In this document: positions 25,088-34,357 of the stretch, one piece after another | Layout of the letters: every line of letters starts with the position of its first letter | Position numbering within the stretch: the stretch's first letter is position 1 | Source: Sympetrum striolatum | Lineage: Eukaryota; Arthropoda; Insecta; Odonata; Libellulidae | Direction: 5' to 3' | Length of the DNA stretch: 64,000 nt | NCBI GenBank assembly: GCA_947579665.1 | Contig: OX388348.1 | Span: 8,928,001 to 8,992,000 of the forward strand | Notes under the pieces: model-generated | Database searches by the model: none | Told to the model about the DNA's origin: nothing | The model's input: only the letters and a program-made list of their open reading frames with translations | Made by a program: the position numbers and the translations under genes

Positions 25088-26170
25088 ATATAGATAGGAT
25101 ACAAATTCACAGGCTAAACCACAAGCGTCATTGACTTGAAATTTTTACGACGTATTGGCCATATCGTGTAACCACCAGAAAAATTGTGATTTTGAACCAC
25201 AGTGTCATGGGTTCGATTCCAGAGGGCCCCAAAGTCCCGATTTTTCCCATTTAAATGCATTGCGTTGATTTTCGGGAATTTTTAAAAAATACTTGCCGGA
25301 TAGGTAGGGACTTAAAACTCAAGGAGCCGATATATATGGTCATGATCTATCAAAAACATAAATGAGTTTTACGGAGAATATCCTGGGTTCGATGCTAGGT
25401 CAAGGCAAAAATCGGCCGTTTAAAATACATTGTGGCGATTTTTAAGATTTTTTTTGGACCCCTTACCGATGACATGGAAAATTGAAATTCGGTATGGGGT
25501 TTGATATCATAAATATATTTCATAATCAATTTTTATGTTTTCCCTGATGTTCCTTGGTTCGATCCCAGAGGGCCATTTACATTCCTCAATGCATTTCTTA
25601 TGGAGATAACGGAAACAAGTTTAAGGTATTTCCCGGCATGCTATCGACTTAAAACTTAGCATGATAGAAGAACCAGTCTTAACAAATCAAACTATGCATT
25701 CATAGCTATCAATATGTCTTGGGATAGACACCAGGTGTCTCTGAAATCAGAAGTTGATCCGATTTTTAGGAATTATTTTGAAACTTTTTTCAATAATATA
25801 GAAACTTGAAATTTGGCATATAGATTGAGATCAATAATAACTTTCAGAAACATTTTTTAAATTTCCAAGATCGTCCTTGGTTCGAGTCACGAGAGCCATT
25901 TACATTCGTGAGCATTAGAGCGTCTTTTGAGGCAGTTGTAGCCAATATTTCTACTTGAATTTTCACACATAGTTAGAGATGGAGATCTTCTATTGTGTTT
26001 CATAGTAGGTTTTCAGTAAGACCCGGGTTCGATTCCAGACAATGAAATTTCAGTGAATTTTAAGAAAAAATGAAATCCTTTTTTTTTCTTAAGAGCACCG
26101 TCCCGATGTGATGCCGATATGAAATTAGTATTGCCGATCTGCTTGCAGTATGCAAGCTACATTTTACTCG
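25088..26170 (-). mobile_element. 1.1-kb composite repeat, copy 11 (type I)
   Basis: Complete inverted copy; the third core from the hairpin end is altered to GGGATAGACACCAGG. Confidence 0.88.
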
Positions 26171-26175
26171 TATAC

Positions 26176-27300
26176 CTATATAGATAGATAGATAGATAGG
26201 ATACAAATTCACAGCCTAAACTACAAGCGTCATTGATCTGAAATTTTTATGACATATTGGCCATAACGTGAAACCCCCAGGAAAAAAGAGACTTTGATCC
26301 TCAGTGTCATAGGTTCGATTCCAGAGGGCCCCAAAGTCCCGATTTTTCCCGTTTGAATGCATTGCCGTGATTTTCGTGAATTAAAAAAAAATACTTTCCG
26401 GATAGGTAGAGAAGTAAAACTCAAGGTGCCTATATTTATGGTCTTGGACTTTCGAAAACATCAATGACTTTTACAAAAGTTATCCTGGGTTCGATGCTAG
26501 GACGATGCAAAGATCTGCCCTTTAAAATACATGGGAGCCGTTTTTCATTATTTTTTTAGATGCACTTATCGAAATGATAGGATGTTCGTGCTTGGCTGGA
26601 AGATGTATGGTACGAATAAGTTTTAGAAAAAAATTTTCATAAGACCGTACTGTTCCTGGGTTCGAAGCCAGAGCACAATAACGTTTCTCTCATAAGGAAT
26701 ATAAAGGAAAAGTAGGACGTCATTTGAGGCAGTTGTAACCAATATTTCTGCTTGAATTTGCATACGCGGTTAGAGATGGTGTTTTTCTTTTGTGCTGCAT
26801 AGAAAGTATTGCCTGAAAGACCCGGGTTCGATGCCGGGCGGTAAAAATATCACCCATATATAATACTATGGGGTATCTTTTCATAATTTTTTTTATGCAT
26901 ATATCGATATGTAAGGGAGCTCTTGCTTAGATGGAAGATGTATATTAACACTTTGTTTAAGAAAAAAAATAGATAAGACCATGCTGTTCCTGGGTTCGAT
27001 GCCAGAGCACATTATAATTTCTCAAATAAGGAGTGTATGTGAATAGTAGGACGTCGTTTGAGGTAGTTGCACCTAATAGTTTTGCTTGAATTTTCACACA
27101 TAGTTTGATATGGTAATTTTCTATTTTGCTGCATAGTAAGTACACCAGGAAGACCGGGGTTCGCTGCCAGGTGATTAAATTGCAGCGAATTCTACGAATA
27201 TTTTGAATTTTTTTTTTCTTTTGATGTCCGTCCCGATATGATGCCGATATGAAATTAGTGTTGTCGATCTGCTTGCAGTATGCAAGCTACATTTTACTCG
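26176..27300 (-). mobile_element. 1.1-kb composite repeat, copy 12 (type II)
   Basis: Complete inverted copy in direct tandem with copy 13 and nearly identical to it throughout, suggesting a recent tandem duplication or conversion. Confidence 0.92.
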
Positions 27301-27316
27301 TATATAATAGATATAC

Positions 27317-28435
27317 CTATATAGATAGATAGGATACAAATTCACAGCCTAAACTACAAGCGTCATTGATCTGAAATTTTTATGACATATTGGCCATAAC
27401 GTGAAACCCCCAGGAAAAAAGAGACTTTGATCCTCAGTGTCATAGGTTCGATTCCAGAGGGCCCCAAAGTCCCGATTTTTCCCGTTTGAATGCATTGCCG
27501 TGATTTTCGGGAATTAAAAAAAAATACTTTCCGGATAGGTAGAGAAGTAAAACTCAAGGTGCCTATATTTATGGTCTTGGACTTTCGAAAACATCAATGA
27601 CTTTTACAAAAGTTATCCTGGGTTCGATGCTAGGACGATGCAAAGATCTGCCCTTTAAAATACATGGGAGCCGTTTTTCATTATTTTTTTAGATGCACTT
27701 ATCGAAATGATAGGATGTTCGTGCTTGGCTGGAAGATGTATGGTACGAATAAGTTTTAGAAAAAAATTTTCATAAGACCGTACTGTTCCTGGGTTCGAAG
27801 CCAGAGCACAATAACGTTTCTCTCATAAGGAATATAAAGGAAAAGTAGGACGTCATTTGAGGCAGTTGTAACCAATATTTCTGCTTGAATTTGCATACGC
27901 GGTTAGAGATGGTGTTTTTCTTTTGTGCTGCATAGAAAGTATTGCCTGAAAGACCCGGGTTCGATGCCGGGCGGTAAAAATGTCACCCATATATAATACT
28001 ATGGGGTATCTTTTCATAATTTTTTTATGCATTTATCGATATGTAAGGGAGCTCTTGCTTAGATGGAAGATGTATATTAACACTTTGTTTAAGAAAAAAA
28101 AATAGATAAGACCATGCTGTTCCTGGGTTCGATGCCAGAGCACATTATAATTTCTCAAATAAGGAGTGTATGTGAATAGTAGGACGTCGTTTGAGGTAGT
28201 TGCACCTAATAGTTTTGCTTGAATTTTCACACATAGTTTGATATGGTAATTTTCTATTTTGCTGCATAGTAAGTACACCAGGAAGACCGGGGTTCGCTGC
28301 CAGGTGATTAAATTGCAGCGAATTCTACGAATATTTTGAATTTTTTTTTTCTTTTGATGTCCGTCCCGGTATATGATGCCGATATGAAATTAGTGTTGTC
28401 GATCTGCTTGCAGTATGCAAGCTACATTTTACTCG
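27317..28435 (-). mobile_element. 1.1-kb composite repeat, copy 13 (type II)
   Basis: Complete inverted copy. GGTTCG cores start at 27445, 27621, 27792, 27958, 28126 and 28291, giving spacings of 176, 171, 166, 168 and 165 bp. Last copy of the first array. Confidence 0.92.
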
Positions 28436-28477
28436 TATATAATAGATATCCGGAGAAGCGTCTATATATAATAGATA

Positions 28478-28745
28478 TTGTAGAATACTACTTACCAAAA
28501 ATCGCGTTGAAAGTTGAGCAAACAAAATAAGGCGAACAGAAAAATCAACAGATTTGCACTTAAACATTCACTCACTTCAAGTAAAGCGTTCAAAATGGCT
28601 ATTGTGCTCAGGCTCGTTTCTTCATATCCCACTACAGACTACAACTAGTCTCTTTTTTCTGCAAGATCGAAGCACCTCCTGTGGCGTACCCCATCTTACC
28701 CTGCTACCCCGTCTTGCCCCACCTTCCCCTAAATGCGTTTCGAGT
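28478..28745 (+). mobile_element. Noncoding pogo-like element terminus or MITE fragment (tentative)
   Basis: Begins abruptly after a spacer unit of the array. It contains TACCCCGTCTTGCCCCACC near 28702, continuing in a stretch that matches, inverted, 12766-12799 next to the pogo transposase remnant. No coding sequence. The shared terminus links the two; the class follows only from that neighbour. Confidence 0.45.
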
Positions 28746-29139
28746 TTACCATTCATGCCTTTAAGGGATATTTTCAAAGAAATTACATCTGAACTATTGT
28801 CGTAGCCTCAAGCTCGAGTTATCTGGGAGCGGTACCCTTTGATAGAATTTAAAGTCGTTATTTGTGCGGAAAATTCTTATAGAATTGTTTTGGTTTCCTA
28901 CGTTTAAATTATTGGGAAATTCCTCTTGTATCGAGCCCACGAACAAATAAGGAAAACAAGATCACATTTTATTATGGAGATTACGATTTTGACAACAGTT
29001 AACAGATTGTTGCTAATTTGAACCTCTCTTCCTCTACCCCAGGAATGTGCAAAGAAAACGCCACGGTGGCAGCCGCCTGCCACCGCTCTCATGGCCGTGG
29101 CAAACTTGGTTGTGGGGTAGTAGTGGGGTTGTGGGGTAG
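28746..29139. other. Intergenic DNA between element fragments
   Basis: No gene recognised. A GC-rich patch near 29060-29140, with GCCACGGTGGCAGCC, just precedes the LINE and has a similar counterpart near 31610-31640 (CCACAGCCACCGTGGCAGCG), so it may be part of an older repeat split by the LINE. Confidence 0.4.
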
Positions 29140-31275
29140 GTTTATATGTTTCGCAAAGCGAGATTTTCAGAATTCAGGGATTATATTAATGCGAAGAGGG
29201 AAGATTTCTGTAGTTTTTTGTGTGGTAATACTATTGACGATGGCTGGATGGAATTCCTACGAATATTAAGGGAAGGCGTAGCTAAGTTTGTCCCAATTAA
29301 AACCGTTAGGGAGCGTAAGGATCCGCGTTGGATGAAACCTAAGTTGCGAGCGTTGCATAGGAAGCAAAGGATTTTACACGCTCGGATGAAGAAGCTAGAG
29401 AAAATCGGAGTAGACTTTGATCTTGAGCGACAAAAATATTCGGAGATGCGAAGATTGGTTAAGGATGAATCGCAGAATGAGTTTCAGGAATATAGATCTA
29501 AAACCCTTTTAGAGTCTTTAGGAGGTGACCAGAAGGAATTTTGGTCATATGTCCGAGAATCTCGAGGAGGTCAGTCTTCAGTACCCAGCCTTGTTAATGA
29601 CGTGGGTTTAATGGTTACTGAATCGTTAGAGAAAGCAAATCTAATTAATCGACACTACCAGGAAAGCTTTACTTTAGACGATGGACGCGCGAACGAATTT
29701 TCTGTGCGTGTTGATTCAGAAATGGAACCAATCGAGTTATCGGTGGATGGAATAAGAAAGTTGTTGCGGCAGGTAGACAAGAAAAAAGCGCCAGGACCAG
29801 AAGGTATACCATCGTTCGTCATTCAAACACTGGCGAATGAGCTTGCACCCCTTCTTTTCGTATTCTATAGGAAAACCTTGGACGAAGGCGTTGTACCAAT
29901 GTCGTGGAGAAGAGCGCATATCACTCCAATTCCTAAGAAAGGACGTTCCTCAAAACCTGAAGATTACCGTCCGATATCTTTAACGTCAATATTTTGTAAG
30001 ACTATCGAGCACATTATAGCGAGTTCAATAATGCGTTTCCTAAGTGACAAGGGGGCAATTAGTCAATGTCAACACGGTTTCCGTAAAGGTAGGTCATGTG
30101 ATACCCAGTTAGCCCTTTTTCTCCACGATGTAGTTAGAGCAGCTGATAAGGGTATAAGAACAGACGCCATATTTCTAGATTTCAGAAAAGCTTTCGATCG
30201 AGTATCGCATGTAAAATTAATTCACAAGTTGACGGCTTACGGGATTAACGGAAAAGTTGTTGAGTGGATAAAGTCGTTTCTCGGGGAAAGATCGCAGCGA
30301 GTTGCGTTGGACGGAATTTTATCTGATGAGGTTCGCGTCACATCCGGTGTTCCACAGGGAAGTGTATTAGGACCAATTTTGTTCCTAATATATATTAACG
30401 ATGTTATGGATAATATGAAATGCAAGGTTAGGTTATTCGCTGATGATACTGTTGTGTATAGGGAGATCGTAACTGAAGATGACATTGGTAGTTTGCAGAA
30501 CGATCTGAATATGATTTCGGGTTGGTGTAGTGATTGGCAGCTCGAGATGAATGTAAAGAAGTGCGTTACCATGACTTTCACGCGATCCACTAACGTTACC
30601 TGCGTACCGTACAGAATTTCAGGAAATCCCTTGGAGCTCGTGATGCATCATAAATATCTAGGAATTACGCTCAGCAGTGATATTTCCTTCAAAGAGCATA
30701 TTCGAGGCGTAGTAGGAAAGGCGAATAGAATGCAAAGGTTAGCCAGCAGAATCCTTAGGGGATGTTCACCGAGAGTAAAAGAAATAGCGTACTTTTCCCT
30801 AATTCGACCTCTACTTGAGTATTGCTGTGCGGTTTGGGATCCTCATGAAGTAGGATTAATTTCCGATCTCGAGATGGTTCAACGTAGAGCAGCAAGGTTC
30901 GTCAAGGGAGATTTCAGATTCGACAGCAGTGTTTCGGCTATGTTAGGATCCCTCGGTTGGAACCGTTGGAACTCTCTTAGTGATAGAAGACGTGAATATC
31001 GACGGAAGCTTTTTGATAAATTTATCTCTACCGATTTCGGGGAGGAGATAACAGATATTGTCATCCCAGTTATATACCTACGCGACCTTCGAGAGAAAAC
31101 AAAAAAGCGATACAGGGAAGTAGTTGCCAGGACGGATAGCTACTTTTGGTCATTTTTTCCGCGTAGTATTAGAGGAGCAAATAGCTCTCCAGATTAGATA
31201 GGTATTTGGTGTCTTACACCCCCTGCCACGCGCCACTGGCGGATTGCAGGGTTTAAATGTAAATGTAAATGTAGT
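29140..31275 (+). mobile_element. 5'-truncated LINE of the CR1/L2/Jockey group
   Basis: It contains a long open reverse-transcriptase frame and, after the stop, a 3' tail with a CACCCC...GGGGT-like stem-loop region (31213-31250) and a short (TAAATG)n run at about 31252-31273, typical of target-primed non-LTR elements without poly-A. There is no ORF1 and no endonuclease domain, and an in-frame stop lies just before the first ATG, so the copy is 5'-truncated as most LINE copies are. A second, older family member lies at 36540-37215. Confidence 0.9.
29146..31197 (+). CDS. Non-LTR reverse transcriptase, open frame lacking endonuclease
   Basis: 683 codons. The protein copies LINE RNA into DNA at a nicked target. 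Visible motifs in order: APGPEGIP (~215-222), DYRPISL (~273-279), QHGFRKGRS (~309-317), catalytic block A FLDFRKAFDRV (~343-353), GVPQGSVLGP (~401-410), catalytic FADD (~431-434), and YLGI (~504-507). A C-terminal region with a WDP motif and EMVQRRAARF follows, ending FFPRSIRGANSSPD. All three catalytic aspartates are present and the frame is uninterrupted. The apurinic-like endonuclease normally preceding the RT is missing, so it should not mobilise itself by the usual route. The intact frame suggests a young insertion. Best placed in the CR1/L2/Jockey group; I cannot fix the clade without a tree. Confidence 0.93.
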   Translation: MFRKARFSEFRDYINAKREDFCSFLCGNTIDDGWMEFLRILREGVAKFVPIKTVRERKDPRWMKPKLRALHRKQRILHARMKKLEKIGVDFDLERQKYSEMRRLVKDESQNEFQEYRSKTLLESLGGDQKEFWSYVRESRGGQSSVPSLVNDVGLMVTESLEKANLINRHYQESFTLDDGRANEFSVRVDSEMEPIELSVDGIRKLLRQVDKKKAPGPEGIPSFVIQTLANELAPLLFVFYRKTLDEGVVPMSWRRAHITPIPKKGRSSKPEDYRPISLTSIFCKTIEHIIASSIMRFLSDKGAISQCQHGFRKGRSCDTQLALFLHDVVRAADKGIRTDAIFLDFRKAFDRVSHVKLIHKLTAYGINGKVVEWIKSFLGERSQRVALDGILSDEVRVTSGVPQGSVLGPILFLIYINDVMDNMKCKVRLFADDTVVYREIVTEDDIGSLQNDLNMISGWCSDWQLEMNVKKCVTMTFTRSTNVTCVPYRISGNPLELVMHHKYLGITLSSDISFKEHIRGVVGKANRMQRLASRILRGCSPRVKEIAYFSLIRPLLEYCCAVWDPHEVGLISDLEMVQRRAARFVKGDFRFDSSVSAMLGSLGWNRWNSLSDRRREYRRKLFDKFISTDFGEEITDIVIPVIYLRDLREKTKKRYREVVARTDSYFWSFFPRSIRGANSSPD

Positions 31276-32039
31276 GTGGGGGGGAATCTGAGCCACGGCT
31301 GCGGAAGACGGTGTTGTGGTAGCGGTAGGAACAGTGGATGGTTCGGAGACCGAAATGGTCAAATGGGGCTTTGCTATTATTATTGAAACCAATAACTCGT
31401 ATACTTACAAGAGTAGTATGTCAATATTCACAAAGCTCCCAGGAAGGGTTACTTCCACCTCCCTCCAAGGCCGAGACCCTTTTTGCCATGGTGCCATTCG
31501 ACTACAAAAGACTGAATGACTGCAAAGGCCTAGTCTAGCGCGAAAGAGAAGTAGGTTTTCTCTCTCACTACCGCACGAGGAGGCGGATTGCCACAGGCCG
31601 AGTCCCGTGGCGCCACAGCCACCGTGGCAGCGTTTGAACTTGCCTGCTCTACCCAGATCATGCCTAGGATACTCCCGGAAAAAACGTCCTCCTTAGTGAG
31701 ACAGTGGCGACAGCGTGAACTAATGGCAGCAGTATGTCGTCTCCCCACTGGTCTACTACCTATCCCATGGGAGAGCTTATACGAATTACGAATTCCTTTC
31801 TAAAATTGCATGTTTAAAATTGGCGAAACAAGTAAATTTTGCAGTACACCATGAAATTATTAAGTTTGTATTCTAAATTATATAGCTAACCGATGATAAT
31901 AGTTATTTGTTTGTTACACTAACGGTAAACAGTAATAATTCGAGTGATCTTACGGCTTAAGGAATTGGTAGTTTCCAAAAATACCACGGGATTATCATCA
32001 AAAGTTTTCACTATATATAGAAAAGATGGGATAGAATCA
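31276..32039. other. Intergenic DNA, no gene recognised
   Basis: GC-richer first half (31280-31770) with short open frames lacking family motifs, then AT-rich DNA. The GC-rich part may be the other half of the old repeat seen before the LINE. Confidence 0.45.
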
Positions 32040-32044
32040 GGAGA

Positions 32045-32150
32045 GGGGTGGGGAGGTGAAAGGGTGGGGGGAGGTGAAAGAGTGGGGGGAGGTAAAAGGG
32101 TGGGGGAGGTGAAAGAGTGGGGGGAGGTGAAAGAGTGGGGGAGGTGAAGG
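32045..32150 (+). repeat. G-rich minisatellite
   Basis: About five to six imperfect units of 17-20 bp of the form GGGGGGAGGTGAAAGAGT. The G runs could form quadruplexes on the plus strand. Confidence 0.92.
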
Positions 32151-32179
32151 TTGGAGTATTGGAGGAAGCAAGTAAAGCA

Positions 32180-32242
32180 ACGTTAAGAGTAAGGTTAGAT
32201 TATTTGCTGATGATACCCTGATATACAAAGAGATTTTGTCAG
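32180..32242 (+). pseudogene. Fragment of a LINE reverse transcriptase
   Basis: Reads KVRLFADDTLIYKEIL, closely matching the catalytic FADD block of the LINE at 29146 (KVRLFADDTVVYREIV). Nothing before or after continues the frame. It lies directly after the G-rich minisatellite. Confidence 0.8.
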
Positions 32243-34021
32243 TAAACTTAAAAATATTTTATATATTTATTACTATCAGTAGGAGTTTCCCTACAGTGGA
32301 TAGATTTTTTCCTAAGAAACTCTTTGTTTTTTTAAAATCCACAATTCTTCTAATTCCTTCTCGTAATATTCTCTCTTTGATTTAATTATTCCACAAAGAT
32401 AGGCGATTTTGTGAAATACATAATTTGCATAACATTGAAAATTCATCTGTGATATAGCACCATGGTAAAAACCTTTTGATAATGTTGCTGGTCGCAAAAT
32501 AAATTTATTGCGGAATTGAGACTTAGTAATTTTTCACAACATGTTGGGAATTGAAATAAATCGTCTCTAACCACATTGTACCACACACGGCACTTGTATT
32601 TCGAGACAACGCGTTGTTTCCTTACCAATGGTTGGATCGGTTTAAGTTACCCGGGTTACCCCTGGGCTACTGTCCGAGCCCATCGAGCGGTCTTAGCCTC
32701 ACTAAGCGTGCCAAAGGGAAAGCATTGCGGGGATAGGAAGTGTCCGAGGCATGACCCAGATTGAGGCGCCAGACACAACCCATATCTTTATGAGAGCAAG
32801 CATATCTAGAAATAAGACTTGCTATAAATGGCAAAGTATCATATTCCCCATTACAGAGCAAAACCTCTGGTGAGTCTCGTCAGTTAAAACTTATATCTAT
32901 TCCAACAATTCCGAGGTATATACAGGGTGCTCCAAAAAGTAGTGATAATAGGAATGGATAGAGCTCCTCTTGGGCTACCCAAATCACTTTGGGTGTCCGC
33001 TTTTCATTCGTTATCGAGTTACGATTTTTTTTCGTATTTTTTTGGAAAAAACTACCTCTCAGGGCATTTTTTGTCATGGCAACGTTAATAATTAAGATTA
33101 AGAGTTTATTATTTTCTCTAGAATAACTGAATAGTTGCTTTAACCGACATAAAACTTCAAATTTTAAAAACTGTGACGTCTTGAATTTGATCAAAATATT
33201 TTATGCCAATTAAAAAAAAGTCAAATAATTTTTTTTGTAATACTTTACTTAAATTTTACTTTAAAGACTTGTCCAATTTTTTTATTTGTTTACCATAAAA
33301 ATTTAATTGAGCTTTCTTTACGGCAATATATTTATAATTAGATTTAAACCATAGTAAGTCGAATATTCTCAGTTTTAACGAACCTGTCAAAACCCCATGG
33401 TAACTCAAATTGGTGATGTTAATGCGTTTAATTATCCAAACTATGAAAACGTTTTTCTAATTGGCATCGATTAGGCACTCTCTGGCGGTGAGAACATATA
33501 CCCCTTTCCTCACGTTACTAGGCGGAGTCAACAACAATATCCCTCGTGAGTATTACAAAGTAGGGTCCATTGTTGGGAACCGCGGCGTAATTAAGTTTTC
33601 CCAACAATGCATCCCGTGATCGTTCATATTAAAATACCAGCTTTTGCTCCTTGCTATCCGTTTTTTCCACTGATTTGATTGGATATCGTCCTGGATTTGT
33701 CTCACGCCACTGATCACTCAATTGTGACCCTGGTTTTTCACAAGGAAAGGGTGAAAGGTTCTTTGCACATACGGGCGTGCAACCAGGGATCCTGTTTTTT
33801 TATATTTATTACGACTTTGGCTTTTTCTAAGGTTTTTTGTCATCGCGATTGTGGTCCAGGTTCGCGGTTTTTGTGATAACTTTGGCTTTTTCTACGGACT
33901 CTTGACCGAATATTGCTTCGGATTTCTCCCAAAACTCTTCTGTTTACATGATTTTGGCTTTCTTCATTGATAAATTCAATGGAATCAGCCGTTACTTTGT
34001 GGAACTGCATAATAAAATTAC
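32243..34021. other. Intergenic AT-rich DNA, no gene recognised
   Basis: No recognised coding sequence. ACAGGGTGCTCCAAAAAGTA at about 32930 resembles the terminus of some insect DNA elements, but no matching second end was found. Confidence 0.5.
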
Positions 34022-34246
34022 TTTTTTTTTTTTCCTTGTCTAGCTACTGTTGCCCTTCACCGGTGTAGTCCTCCTAAGCTCTGATGAACTTTTCAGGAGG
34101 TGCTTCACCGAGGCAACAGCAACAACGAACACATACGACCATTCCCTGAATCGGAAAAATCCGATCAGCCGGGATTCGAACCCGGGACCTTGGGGTAGGA
34201 GCGATAGCTTAGATGGCATGCTATCCACTCGGCCACCAAGGCCGGT
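34022..34246 (-). mobile_element. tRNA-derived SINE
   Basis: On the minus strand it begins with a tRNA-like head with an A box TGGCCGAGTGG (34225-34235) and a B box GGTTCGAATCC (34172-34182), followed by a ~125-bp body and an A-rich tail (the T run at 34022-34033 on the plus strand). The order head-body-tail is diagnostic for a polymerase III SINE. The head is not a functional tRNA, having no paired acceptor stem. Confidence 0.9.
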
Positions 34247-34294
34247 TGGATAATAAATAATAATAATAATACTTAATAATAATAATACTTAATA
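34247..34294 (+). repeat. (AAT)n-rich microsatellite
   Basis: Imperfect AAT/TAA triplet run directly at the tRNA-like end of the SINE. Confidence 0.85.
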
Positions 34295-34357
34295 AAACAA
34301 TGAAAACACTTTGTCAAAATAAACGTGTGGAACTTTGACAAAGTGTTTTTATTGTTT
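34295..34357. repeat. Short hairpin with 24-bp arms
   Basis: Arms 34295-34318 and 34334-34357 are inverted copies with one mismatch, around a 15-nt loop. The arm core is ACACTTTGTCAAA. Confidence 0.9.

Larger units (their letters stand above)
13815..28477. repeat. First array of the 1.1-kb composite repeat (13 copies)
   Basis: Thirteen copies lie end to end in both orientations, separated by short TA-rich spacers and a ~36-bp spacer unit (TCTATATATAATAGAT plus GAATGAATCCGGAGAAGC). A full copy, read from the hairpin end, has CGAGTAAAATGTAGC, the hairpin GCTTGCA-TAC-TGCAAGC, then six monomers of about 150-175 bp, then a terminal (TATC)n run. Each monomer has a core TCGAACC flanked by short complementary arms such as CCTGG/CCAGG. 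The array has no credible protein genes; its open frames repeat because the DNA repeats. The structure resembles Helentron-associated elements with central tandem repeats (inference). Confidence 0.93.

Noticed and set aside
26820..26840. CENP-B box in GGTTCGATGCCGGGCGG
   Set aside because: The required A at the middle of the TTCGNNNNANNCGGGN consensus is C here and the spacing differs; most monomers lack even this resemblance.
13860..28435. CRISPR-like array
   Set aside because: Units are ~170 bp, diverged, with no short identical repeats separated by unique spacers, and the sequence is clearly eukaryotic.
29146..31197. Domesticated host gene with RT domain
   Set aside because: The LINE-type 3' tail, 5' truncation and a family member at 36.5 kb make an ordinary LINE insertion the simpler reading.
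32880..33194. Minus-strand open frame of 104 codons
   Set aside because: Low-complexity, Lys/Asn/Phe-rich translation of AT-rich DNA beside a probable DNA-element terminus; no domain seen.
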